Shown here in pieces: positions 43,311-54,800 of a DNA stretch of 64,000 nucleotides. The DNA is taken from NCBI GenBank assembly GCA_015179125.1, contig WHVA01000527.1, forward strand, positions 1 to 64,000, given 5' to 3'. Position numbers and translations under genes: made by a program. This stretch comes from Gautieria morchelliformis (Eukaryota; Basidiomycota; Agaricomycetes; Gomphales; Gomphaceae). Below the pieces are notes generated by a model that searched no databases, was not told where the DNA came from, and saw only the letters and a list, made by a program, of their open reading frames with translations. The stretch's first letter is position 1. Each line of letters begins with the position of its first letter.

Positions 43311-44559
43311 ATGGCCCAAACACACACACAAGCACAGACCCTGAGACACAACCCCACCCAGCCGATGGTCGTTGCCCAGTCCCTCGTGTCTCGTAACGAA
43401 CGCCACTCGCTGTTCCCTAGGCTCCACCCGCCCGCCCCTCACGTCCCGCACGGCCGCCCTTCCACCCCGCGGCCGACCCTTCCTTCCCCCCCCGCCCACC
43501 GGCCACGAGCTCATGAAGCTCTTCCCACCCTGTCCCCCGGACGGCGGCTGCTTCCCCCACGACCCACACGCCCACCGCGACCCGGGGGCTTCCCCGCGGA
43601 GGACGCGCGCTGCCCGTGGGAGACGTATACCCGGGGCGAGCTCCAGAAGAGTAGGCAGCTGTAGCGCGGCCGCGTGGTTCGGCGTGCAGGAGGGCGCGTT
43701 CTTCTGGGGTGGAGACGGTGCCGGGCGCATGCTCAAAGGCGGGCGCGCCCGCGAAGACACCGACCTCAGACGGCGGGAGTTCTTCAAGACGGGGCCGGTA
43801 CGGGAGTTCAACTGCGCCGCCGAGCGCGACTTTCGTGACGGCGGGGAGCGCGTGCGCGCGATTGGCGCGGCGGGTCCCGGGGACGAGAAGCGGCGCAGGG
43901 GCTGGGGCTAGGGCTGGGGATGGGGATGGAGCGCGCGGCCGACGTCGATGCGCCTCTCGCCTGGGGGCCGCGTGCGCTGTGGTGAGCATGTGCGCGCGTC
44001 GCCCCCGCCGTCACACCGCACCTCCCCGGACCCCCGCACACACACGCCTTCGCCCCCACAGCAACGACGGCAGCAGCCGCAGCCGCACCCGCAGCGCCAC
44101 ACACGCCCCCCACCGCTAACTCTACACCACCAAGCCATCCCTTACCCGCGCACACCACCGCCCCCGCACCCTTACCCGTGCCCCATACCGGCCCCCCTCC
44201 CAGACCCGCGAAAAACCCGCCCCGCACGCACCCCGAGAACGGGAACGGCCCCGCGCCCAACGCGTACCCCCCACCGCACTCGCACATGCTCCCCCACCAC
44301 CCGCCCACGCCTACCCGGCCGCGGCGTCCCCGTCCCACACTCGCACGCACTCCCCCTCCCCCCCCGAACCACAGCTCGAACACGCTCGCCCCCCTCGTGG
44401 CGCCTGCGCCGCGGGCTGTCACGGGTCCGTGGGTGAGTCCCGGCGTAGGTCCTGGGGTCGGTCCCGGGGTCGGTCCTGGTGTGGGTCCGGGGGTTGGTGT
44501 GGGGGCTGGTGTGGGGGTGCGGAGTTCGGTGCCTTTGCGGTGGCATTACGCTTTTTAGA
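43311..44559 (+). CDS. GC-rich, proline-rich hypothetical gene (uncertain model)
   Basis: A sharply GC- and C-rich stretch, unlike the flanking transposon sequence. The plus strand has a frame from 43311 (MAQTHTQAQTLRHNPTQ), a frame with PTGHELMKLFPPCPPD and EFFKTGPVREFNCAAERDFR (43372-43911), and a last frame (44178-44558) rich in Pro/His with a PGVGPGVG tail ending at WHYAF. These could be exons of one disordered protein or a gene broken by frameshifts. Because high GC opens many frames on both strands, strand and exon limits are uncertain. No domain is recognised. Confidence 0.35.
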
Positions 44560-45282
44560 TAAAGACTCGGGATGGGTGGGTGTATGGGTATAAGGCGGTA
44601 TGAGGCGCAGAGCAAAAGCCGAACGGGAGCGTAATCATGATGCGACGCAAGGGCACGTGCGTCCGGCCCGTATTCATTCCAGGACTCGGAGGAGATGGTG
44701 GAGGAGGCGGGGGGAGAGAAGTGCCGCCCACGCCAACGCCGAGGCGGCTCGACTAGGCTATAGAGTGGGAAGTGTGTGGGGTGGGGATCGCGTATGAATC
44801 GTGTATCGTGCCGCGCCTGCTGTTACACTCAGCTCGGAGACTCGGAGCGTGTATTGTGTTGTATTTCCGTACTGGTATCCATCTCTCTCAGGCTGTCAAG
44901 CTTCGTAGTGCTACGCTATGTTCATATCCTTGCATTCCTATACCCAGTGCACCAGTACCAATGATTTCCAGTCTAGACGCTAAATACCCAGCTAGTACAC
45001 CAATCACCAATCACACAAATATCGTCACAGCGTCACGATGCATTGGCATACGTGGACACGTCCTGCCACTACCTTAACCTTACCTGCGAGTCCCGGGCCA
45101 TTCCAGGCACTACCTAATTGTTGGAGTTACAAACGCGGCCACGTAGCCTGCAAGGCGTATGGTGGTAACTACTTTCGGTGCAAGACATCTGTTACAGTAA
45201 TTTTTCCTGTACCTAGTTATCAGGTCCTTTATGGTACTTATTTTTGTAAATTTGATGCCTAAAAATAAGTTCACGTCGGTGC
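44560..45282. other. Unassigned sequence
   Basis: No gene, repeat or terminal structure recognised up to the hAT MITE. Confidence 0.4.
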
Positions 45283-45731
45283 TAGTGTTTTCCCGGGCCC
45301 GGCTTAGGCCGCGACAAAGCCGGAGCCGAGCCCTTACAGGCCGAGCCGAGCCGGGCCGTAGCCGTCTCCAGGCCGTTCCAAAAGCCCGGCTCAGGATTTG
45401 ACAAGCCTGGGCCGAGCCGTGAAGCCGCGGCTCTTGAGCGCCTAGATGGTATGGGTGAAGCCGCCCTAGGCGGCTCGACGGCACCTAGGCACAGCGCGCC
45501 GGCACCACGCGTGGGAAACTTAGATAAGGCGCTTAAAGTTCAAATGAGGGACGAAAAGGGTGTTTTTCACCCTGCGGCCATGCTCCAGCGAGCCGGGGCT
45601 AAAGCCGAGCCGAGCCGGAGCCGGGCCTGAGCCATAAAAAAAAGCCCGGCCTGGGTTTTGTGAAGCCCGAGCCGTCTCAGGCCGAGCCGTGACCGGGGCT
45701 TTTGAGCCTAAGCCGGGCTGGGAAAACACTA
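45283..45731. mobile_element. hAT-type MITE
   Basis: 449 bp with inverted ends TAGTGTTTTCCC...GGGAAAACACTA and subterminal GAGCCGGGC/GCCCGGCT motifs. Flanking 8-mers GTCGGTGC and TCTAGTGC match only in the last four bases, so the target duplication has decayed or the insertion is rearranged. Non-coding. Confidence 0.7.
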
Positions 45732-45739
45732 TCTAGTGC

Positions 45740-46508
45740 AAGGGGGCCTACTCTTTCTATAGTGGGTGATGCTTAATGATGAATATTCCTGAGGAGATCA
45801 GCTCCTTTATGTAACCATCAGACTGAGACATCGTAAATCTGAGAGGCCGAGAGACTCTGTGTTCGCGAAAAGAAAGAAGAGCTCCAGAAGTGTAATCATC
45901 AAGATAGTAAGTAAGTATTATTTTGCTGGATGGGAGAGACAAGTGGTTCGCAGGAAAGGTTGCTTGACAGGAAACTATCGAGGTCCTGGACTCCAGCCAA
46001 CAACCATCGAGGCTGCTGCCAGAGGGATGAGATGGGACGGATGAGATGAGATGGGTCTTAGTAAGCAGGCAAGTGTTTGATTGATGGCTTATGTGACATT
46101 TCGATCCCAAGGCCTAATGTCATCGTCGAGTCTGAAAGCCGCAGAAGCTGTGATTCACGAAGAGGTGCATTTCAGTTCGCAACACTGCGTATGGCCATGA
46201 ATCCCAATTGCAGTACTAGTGGCCCAGTGGCCCCAGTCCGTCACAGAACGGAATTGTGTACGGCAATCTTTGACGACTTTGACTCGGACTGCGGCAAACA
46301 TACCAATGGTGGGATTGCTCCTAATGAAATGCACTTGTAGCACAGTGACAGGAAACATCTTCTGCTTTCAACTTCGTGGGGTGATGCTAAGCCTGCCATA
46401 GTCCGCTACTCGGGATGAACCATTATTATCATGGACCCCTTGCGGACTCATGGTGACATATAAAAGGCCGGTGTGAAGGCTGAACTGTATCTACTGCATC
46501 AAACAATA
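45740..46508. promoter_or_regulatory. Upstream region of peroxygenase copy B
   Basis: Similar to 35105-36261 of unit A from 45898 on. A TATA box (TATAAAA, 46459-46465) lies 43 bp before the start codon at 46509. Confidence 0.55.
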
Positions 46509-47102
46509 ATGTTTGGTTTAACGATACTCCTCTCTCTGTCCCTAGCTGCTGCTGCTGCAGCCTTTCCGGCCCACCAGTCACTTGCTGGCCTCACCAGGGA
46601 TGAGCTCGACCATATCCTGCCGGGTCTCGAATATCATAACCCCGAGCAACCTCCTGGGCCTCTGAATAATACATCGGTAAAGCTGGCGAGTGAAGAGGCT
46701 CACCCCTGGCAGCCTCTGCGTGAGGGAGATATATGTGGTGTGTGCCCCAGTCTAAACACCCTGGCCTCTCACGGGGTGAGCACAATCCACCACAACTTTT
46801 GTCTTCCAGAATCCTAACGACTACTTCCAGTACCTCCCTAGCAATGGCATTGCAACTTCCCCTCAAATAATCACTGCAGTCCAGGAAGGTACGTACTTAT
46901 TCTCAGTTCGCACCTAGCCAGCACTTCCTGTATTGATTTCCCGAATTACAAGGCTTTAACATGGGCAATGATTTGGATATCTGCCTTACCTATGCGGCCT
47001 TCCTAGTCGACGGACACCCCGACATGAATCTCATGAGCATTGGTGCAAGACCCAATCAACCGGGCCTAATCCACCTGCGCTGGCCATAGTCGGTGGACTT
47101 AC

Positions 47103-47335
47103 TGTTAGTAATCGGGACGATGACACCGCCGAGGCAGAGCCGGCACGCACTTAGCCGGAAGTTCGAGAACGCTCTTGACTCCAGGTTGCTGGTGCACCGG
47201 CATCGCATCGGCACAGCAGCTCGAAGATATTAGTAATATAATGGACATCATATTTTGTATATAAAGGCAGACGATCTCAAGTAGATTGTAGAACAACAGT
47301 TTATTATTTACTCCTTCGTTCCACAGGTTATGGGC
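47103..47335 (+). repeat. 5' LTR of copia-C
   Basis: TG...CA boundaries; contains a TATATAAAGG promoter-like sequence near 47258. The 3' LTR lacks TTTTGTATA within this stretch. Confidence 0.93.
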
Positions 47336-47348
47336 CCCAGCCATAACT
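47336..47348 (+). promoter_or_regulatory. Primer-binding site, half initiator tRNA-Met type
   Basis: GGTTATGGGCCCC directly follows the 5' LTR. It is complementary to the anticodon stem-loop of initiator tRNA-Met (GGGCCCAUAACC), as known for Drosophila copia, where a cleaved half-tRNA primes. The same motif follows the LTR of copia-D. Confidence 0.75.
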
Positions 47349-47414
47349 AAACTACTACAAATCTAGCTTACTCCAACTACACTCTATACTCCACCAACTC
47401 AATACCGATCGACG

Positions 47415-50400
47415 ATGTCAAGTAGCAATAACACATACAAGATCAAGCCCCTTGAACGGGGATAATTACGCAGCGTGGCGCCAGCGGCTCGAGTGGATAC
47501 TCAATGATTTAGATCTGTGGGACGTGGCTATTGGCAGGGAGACGGAACAACGGCTGATATATTAATAGCTCGAGTCCTTGATGAGGATCGAGCACGGAAA
47601 GCTGGATTGGCACAACAGATGGCGCTTAAGGCGCAACAATGTCACAGGCCCAAGAAAGATGACTCAGGAGCAACAAAGGGAAAGTGCTGAAATTGCGGCA
47701 AGAAGGGTCATTATGTGAAGGACTGCTGGGCGAAAGGTGGTGGCAAGGAAGGCCAAGCACCGAAGTGGTTCAAATCAGGGAACAAAGAAATGGTTAAACA
47801 AGCGGAAGAAAAGGACTTCACATTTGTATCTAAGGAGGTAGCATACAGTGCTATATCTGCATCCAACTGGCTAGCCGATTCAGTGGCAACAACACACATA
47901 GCTCAAAGCCGAAATGATTTCGCTAGCTATGCCGAGGAGCCGTCGGAAATCGAAGGAATTTCACCTGGAGCAGTACTACATACACAAGGCTGAGGCACTA
48001 TATACATGGAATTCAAGGTCGGCGCCAAGATGAACATGATCGAACTACGTGACGTCAAGCATGCACCAGATGCGCCGAACAACCTTATCAGTGTAGGGCG
48101 TCTAACTGATAAAGGCAACACGGCCACATTTACAGGCACCAGCGTCGAATTCAAAACACGCGCTGGAGTTATTTTTGCACAGGGACAGAAGCATGGGAGG
48201 CTATTCTGTATGAAGGCACGGATCACCCGATCAGTCGAGGCATGGGATTTTGCCGCAGTGGCAAAGGGACAGTCATGGGACAAATGGCACAGGATACTTG
48301 GGTACGTCAACATAAACTCTATAAAAATGTTGAAATATAATGACCTAGTTACTGGACTCGAGATCGACGAGTCAAAGGAGCCGAGTCAGTGCAAAGCTTG
48401 CATACAAGGCAAACAGCATGTGGAGCCGTTCCCCAAAAGAGCCGAGAACACTGTTGATCAGGTCGATCACCTAACAGTATCCGATGTATGGGGGCCTGCC
48501 CAGACCGAGGGACCGTCGCATGAAAAATACTTTTATTCTTTCACAGACATCAAATCGAGATACACGGTTATTTATTTTGGGAGCGCCAAAGATGAAGCAC
48601 TCAAACACTTCAAGACATACAAAGCATTCCTCGAGACCCAAACAGGTCAGAAACTGAAGAAGTTTCGCTTGGACAATGGAGGGGAATATGTCAATAAAAA
48701 TTTCAAAGAATTTTGTGCAAGACATGGCATTATTATGGAGACCACAGCTCCATACTCCCCAGCCCAGAATGGAATTGCAGAACGACTCAACCGGACTTTA
48801 CTCAAGCACGCACGGGCAATGATATTCGCCAAGAACCTGCCAAAAATACTCTGGCCCGAGGCCGTGGCTTACGCGTGTTATATCAAAAACTGATCACCCA
48901 CGCGAGTGCTTGGAGATGACGCAATGCCGTTCCAGGCACTATTCGGCAAGAAGCCGAACATAGCACGTCTAGAGGAATTCGGGACAAACTGCTGGGTTAT
49001 GGTACCGGATCAGCGTCGAGCTAAACTTGATCCAAAAGCAGAAGAACACATATTCGTCGGAGTAGCTGAACATGCAAAAGCCTGGAGGTATTATAATAAA
49101 GCCTCAAAGCACGTTCAAATCTCAAGAAATATTACATTCGACGAAAACAACAATAAACTCTATCCTATCCCGGATAACGATGATGACGACACTACTACGG
49201 CACCGCTCGAGGGGGAGCACTCACCGCGTGAGCATGTGCCGGACCTGATCCCATCTACCCCGCAGATGTCATCACCCCAGACGACGCCCGTTCCTGATCC
49301 ACCTGAACAAGTGCCAGCTCCACAGATTCGACAGAGCGCGCGTATCACACAAAGACCGGATTACCGGAAGCTGAATGATTCAGGACACACCGAGCAGGCT
49401 TACAGAATGAGAGAAATCGTTACTGAACCCGAAAATTACAGAGCGGTGGTATCACGTGAGGATGCGCCGATCTGGGAGAAAGCGATGGAAATTGAAATGG
49501 ACCAACATAAGACGCTAGGAACATGGGAATTAACAGAACTACCACCTGGACGAGTAGCTATTGGTTGCCGATGGGTATACACTGTCAAAACACAACCGCA
49601 TGGACAATTTGATAAAGCCAAAGCGAGGGTTGTGGCTCAGGGATTCACACAGAGGCCAGGGATGGATTATTATGAAATAACTTCACCTGTGGTCAAGTTC
49701 GATTCACTACGTGTTCTATTAGCCATCGCAAACACACTTGATTGGGAAATCGAAATGATGGATGTCAAAGGCGCCTATCTCAATTCAACCATAGATGAGG
49801 AGATCTACATGCGCCAGCCCGACGGTTTTGATGATGGATCTGGACGCGTTCTAAGAATATACAGAGTGCTCTATGGACTCAAGCAATCGGGACGAGCTTG
49901 GCATCAGCGCTTACGCAAATTGCTACTCAATCTCGGCTTCCTACAAAGCACAGCCGATGAATGTGTCTACATCAGACAAGATAAGGACTCAATCGAAGTC
50001 ATATCAGTATATGTGGACGACTTCGGACTATTTGTTGATTCCAAAGGAGGGATGGTTAAGCTCAAGGGGGAGCTTCATGGAAAATTCCCTTTAACAGATT
50101 TAGGAGAAATGAAGAAAATCTTGGGAATTAGAGTTGAGAGGAATAGGGATGAGGGAACACTGACTATGTCTCAAGGACATTACATCGACATCATACTTGA
50201 TCGATTCAACATGACTATGGCACATTCCGTATCTACACCTCTACACAAAATGATCAAGCTCACAATGCCTATGGACTCAACGGGTCCAACTACCGAAGTA
50301 CCCTATGCTAAAGCAATCGGATCATTAATGTATGCAGCACTCAGCACGCGACCTGATTTGGCTTTTACCATACAACACTTAAGTCAATTCACTACTACTT

Positions 50401-50957
50401 ACGGAGCCGAGCACTGGACGGCAATCAAACACGCGCTCAGGTACCTCAAGGGGTCACGTGACGACGACATAACCTTCCGACGAAACACTGGTCTCGAACT
50501 GGAAATATTCATTGACTCGGACTATGCTAATAGAAACGACGCACTGTCTATTAGTGGCTATGTAGCTATACTAGGAGGGGGAGCCATCGCAAGGAGCTCG
50601 AAGAAGCAGCGAACGATCGTGTTATCTACTATGGAGGCCGAATACATGGCACTCACCGAGGGTGCCAAGCAATTGATCTGGCTGAGGCGCTTCATTGAGG
50701 AGCTAGGAATAGATCAAACCCAGCCCACGTCACTTCGATCAGACAATCCAGGCGCCATCACACTATCGCATGATGCAACGTACCATGCGCGTACTAAACA
50801 TATCAATGTCACATATCATTTCATCCGTGAGAAAGTGGCCTCTCACGAGGCATCACTTACATACGTACCGACGAAGGAGAACATAGCGGACATATTTACG
50901 AAGGGACTGGATTTACACCAACATAGGTATTTATTAGGGAAATTAGGATTTTGCTGA
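47415..50957 (+). pseudogene. Copia-C gag-pol polyprotein with three TGA stops
   Basis: Ty1/copia polyprotein. Gag is mostly deleted: the frame from 47415 shifts after 12 residues and a large part is missing before the zinc knuckle. From about 47580 to 50957 one frame runs on, broken only by TGA at about 47690 (in the zinc knuckle, CxNC), 47991-47993 and 48891-48893. Protease reads ADSVATTH (normal DSG is DSV). Integrase: HRILGY, CKACIQGKQ, DVWGP, RLDNGGEY, PAQNGIAE. RT: KARVVAQGFTQRPGMDY and intact YVDD (50010-50021). RNase H: DSDYANRNDALSISGY, STMEAEYMAL. The protease change and the stops make it inactive; RT and RNase H look sound. Confidence 0.93.
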
Positions 50958-50980
50958 AGGGACTTCTCGCTGAGGGGGAG

Positions 50981-51195
50981 TGTTAGTAATCGGGACGATG
51001 ACACCGCCGAGGCAGAGCCGGCACGCACTTAGCCGGAAGTTCGAGAATGCTCTCAACTCCGGGTTGCTGGTGCACCGGCATCGCATCGGCACAGCAGCTC
51101 GAAGATATTAGTAATATAATGGACATCATTATAAAGGCAGACGATCTCAAGTAGATTGTAGAACAACAGTTTATTATTTACTCCTTCGTTCCACA
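50981..51195 (+). repeat. 3' LTR of copia-C
   Basis: Follows the polypurine tract; ends CCACA before the TSD copy CTTAC. Confidence 0.93.
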
Positions 51196-51200
51196 CTTAC

Positions 51201-51547
51201 ACCCACGCAGGCTTCGAAGGTACGTTGTCTTTGGTTTACTCAGTTGACTTGGTTAACTGATCACTTCATTCCTCTTCCATACGTGGTACAGTTTAATCCT
51301 TTTTTTTTGTAAAATACTCATAGGCTGACAGTACTCTCCAAGTGATGCGTTTTTGAAGGTACATTGGCTTTAGTTTACTAAGTTGATTTGTGTCACTGAT
51401 CACTTCGTTCTTCTTCCCTAGGTGATACGAGTATGACTCACGGTACAGTTTAATCCTTTTTGTTGTGTGTTTTTTTGTAGAATATTCATAGGCTGACAGT
51501 ACTCTTCAGGTGATGCCTTTTTCGCAGACAACTTCAGTTTCAATGAG
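51201..51547 (+). other. Peroxygenase copy B introns with internal duplication
   Basis: Between the two copia elements. Short exons of the peroxygenase are separated by introns; a block with ACAGTTTAATCCTTTTT and CATAGGCTGACAGTACTC occurs twice (about 51290-51345 and 51440-51515), so an intron-exon stretch was tandemly duplicated. Confidence 0.6.
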
Positions 51548-51552
51548 ACACT

Positions 51553-51792
51553 TGTTGTGAAGATGATTGACCCATCGCCGAGTACCATCATATGTCCCTG
51601 TCCCTGCGTTCCTTCCCTGACCGATCCCCGCGCACGCTACCTTAGTATAAGTCTGTGACACCTGTATGACGGTGGCTCAGACCTTTATCTGACGCAACCT
51701 AGGTATTTCTTGCTAGTCCTAAATACCATCAGACCTTTATCTGACGCCACCTAGGTAGTTGTAAGCTGCGCACAGAAGCTGCTCTTACAATA
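51553..51792 (+). repeat. 5' LTR of copia-D
   Basis: Starts TGTTGTGAAG and ends ACAATA. The end is fixed by the primer site and by the TSD after the 3' LTR. Confidence 0.92.
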
Positions 51793-51806
51793 GGTTATGG
51801 GCCCCG
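51793..51806 (+). promoter_or_regulatory. Primer-binding site of copia-D
   Basis: GGTTATGGGCCCCG, same half initiator tRNA-Met type as in copia-C, though the two elements have different LTRs and proteins. Confidence 0.75.
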
Positions 51807-51886
51807 CTCCCTAGAAACTTAACCTCACCTAATCGTCGACGCAAACGTATCAAATTCCTTTCCACCTGCCGCTCCACACCCACACC

Positions 51887-54800
51887 ATGGCCGACACGAC
51901 CACCTCAAAGTTGTTGTCAACCATTGAAAAATTCGACGGGACAAACTGGGACAGCTGGGCCTTCTCCCTAAAAGCTACACTCATGTTCATCAACACGCTA
52001 CGGATAGCCGAGGGAACCGAATCATCCCCATCCCTAAGCACACCGCCGACTGACGATGAGCGCAAGCGACTTGACGACTGGGAAAAATGCTCACGGCAAG
52101 GACTCACCCTACTCCTGGTCTCAGTCAGACCATCTGTCCACCAGTCCCTAGATATGACGAAAACCCTAGAACAGAACTGGGGCAATCTCAAAACGACTTA
52201 CGGTACGAGGACAGGCCTAAACCTCTGGGTCAATTATCGAAAATACACGACCATGATGTTTTCACACGACACTCAACTCACCCAACAAATTGACGAGATG
52301 TCCGAGTTGAAAAACCGCATCGTTGCAGCAGGATTAGCGATCAGGGACCCCCTCGACACTCTCAACGTACTCCAGGCCCTGCCCACATCATACGAAATAG
52401 TACAGCAAACGATACTTGCCACCATTACTGACTTCTCAAAAATCAACTGGGCGAACATGCGGAGCCGAATCCTGTCCGAAGAACTTCGACAGGGATCTCA
52501 GCCGAGCGTGAACGCCATTCAGGCGAAGTCCAACACCGGCAAGGACAAGTGCAACTATTGTGGGGGCACCAGGCACTGGGAAAAGGACTGCCGACGCAAG
52601 GCACGCGGCTTGTCACAAGAAGAAGCGCAGTCTGAGAGGAAGAAAGGGGCCGGTGACAAAAAGAACAAGGCGAAGGGAAAAGAAAAGGACAAGAAGGAAA
52701 CGTCCCCTTCTGTGAGTGCTGCTATTGCAGACGATCCTCCTAACTCATCAGATAGCACAACCATTGTACTGTCCGACGCAGCAAATGACACTATTTGCTT
52801 CTACGTTGTGAGATCAAACCGATGGATGCTTGACTCGGGATGCATGGACCATATCACACACGATATCACCGACTATACAAGCTATAGAGTGCTCTCAACG
52901 CCACGCACAGTGTTCCTAGCCGACAAGAAGAAAGCGTTATCTTACATAGGCATTGGAACAGTTGTGGCGCGCACATGGGTGAACGGCACAGAGAGAAGAA
53001 TCGAACTTCAGAATGTGCTTCACTCACCGGACATTGGCGGTCGATTCATCTCAATTCTCAAGGTAGGAGAAAAAGGGATATCTGTCAACTTCGAGGGCGC
53101 AAAAGCGATCCTCAACAGAAACGGGGAACAGTATGCAGAGGGACAGCTCACCGGGCAGCACTACTGGCTCATGCTGAGCTGCGCATCACCCTCTGTCCAC
53201 TCAGCGCAGACACACATCCCCATCGACATACTTCACGCACACCTCAGCCACCTCTCCTGGTCATCGCTCAAGCGAATCAATGACCAGATCGACCCAACAT
53301 TGCAATGCTGTCAAGATTGGTTTTTAGGCGTTAATATCATGTATTAGTGAACACAGTGAATGCCCAAATAACTTGTGCGAATAAGTATGCCGTTCGGTGA
53401 ATAAGTGAACCGATGAATGTTCACGAAACAAGAGGGTTACCCGAACGGGACTCACCCTATCTACAGTCATAGCGAAATAGCTCGCAGCACTTGACGACGT
53501 AACGTGCAAGATATCGCGGAAGGGCTGTCTAAGTTTCGATGGTCCCTTCGCTGGTGAAGGTGCTCCTTCAGAGCCCTTCGCCAACAGCACAGAAAGTAGT
53601 CCAAAGGCTAAGGTAACGAAGATGAAGTATGGTAACTCACCAGTGATGCCTAAGTTCTTGGCTGGTTGAAGATAGAAATCTTCAAGGGGAGGCTCAAGAC
53701 GATGATCACAGCGAGGTCAAGTTTGCACAAGATGGACGACGTATGATAATTGAACTGGGGAATATACATGCGAATGTAAACTACTTATATCGAATGCTCG
53801 TAAGGTATCAGCGAATAGGAAAGGGGCCGTTGTGAGTCAGGGTTGGATAGGGGTGCACGGTCATGATACTAGGTAGATGGAATAAACATACAATAGAGTG
53901 AGGGGAGAATGAGAACATGAAATGACGGAGAATAAAGGGAGCGAAGGCATTTATGGACAAAACCATGTCTTGGGACCTGCATACATGCTACCCTGCACGG
54001 ACTCTCCGTTTACTGGGTTGATCCCGCACGACCTATGGAAGAGACGTCCTGCGATCACACCTTGGCCATATGAACACCCAATGGGGTTGGATTAAGAAGA
54101 TGATGGGGTTTATGATGAGCCATCATGCCGGGTGAATGGTATCGATCATATTCGATGGCGTGCCTGCTGACGAAATGCGCGAGCAGCGAATAGCGGTTCG
54201 GAGAATGGGGCGAACAGCGGGTAGGGTGGACGTAGAGGGGAAGTGGTCAGTAGGTGCGGCGAACTCTGGCGAAGATGCTAGGGAGTGACGAGGGGGAACG
54301 TAGAGGAAGCGCGGTAGGAGAAATAAACCGGTCGTGACAGACGCGCACTATCGACGTGTGAAGGTTGCCTGTTAGGGAAGTCCACACGGCGTAAATTTAA
54401 ATCCTCAACTCACCGTCGCACCCAACCTTTCGAATTGGTCCATCTGGACCTTGCCGGACCCATGCGAATGCGATCAATCCAAGGCCATAGCTATCATTAT
54501 GTGCTGGTGGACGACCATACGTTCTACAAGTGGATATTTTTCCTACAAACGAAGAGCGACTCCTTCGAATGTTTCAAGAAATTCCACGTGCTTACCTCCA
54601 CACATTACAAGGGTACACTACGAGCTATCCGCTCGGATCGCGGGGGGGAATTCCTGTCAACGGAGTTCAACCGGTACATCAAAGAACAAGGGATAAAGCA
54701 TGAACTCACTGCACCGCACACACCGCAACAGAACGGTGTCGCTGAAAGAGTGAACCGAACGATCGCAGAAGCCGCCCGTGCCATGCTACAGAGTGCAGGT

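Larger units (their letters stand above)
47103..51195 (+). mobile_element. Complete copia LTR retrotransposon, copia-C
   Basis: LTRs of 233 bp (47103-47335) and 215 bp (50981-51195), beginning TGTTAGTAATCGGG and ending CGTTCCACA, flanked by CTTAC on both sides (47098-47102, 51196-51200). Primer-binding site next to the 5' LTR, polypurine tract TGAGGGGGAG before the 3' LTR. The LTRs differ by few substitutions and an 18-bp gap, so the insertion is fairly young. It lies within the peroxygenase copy B. Confidence 0.95.

Noticed and set aside
43166-44615. Minus-strand long frames in the GC-rich region
   Set aside because: High GC opens all frames; they lack motifs and overlap the more plausible plus-strand pieces.
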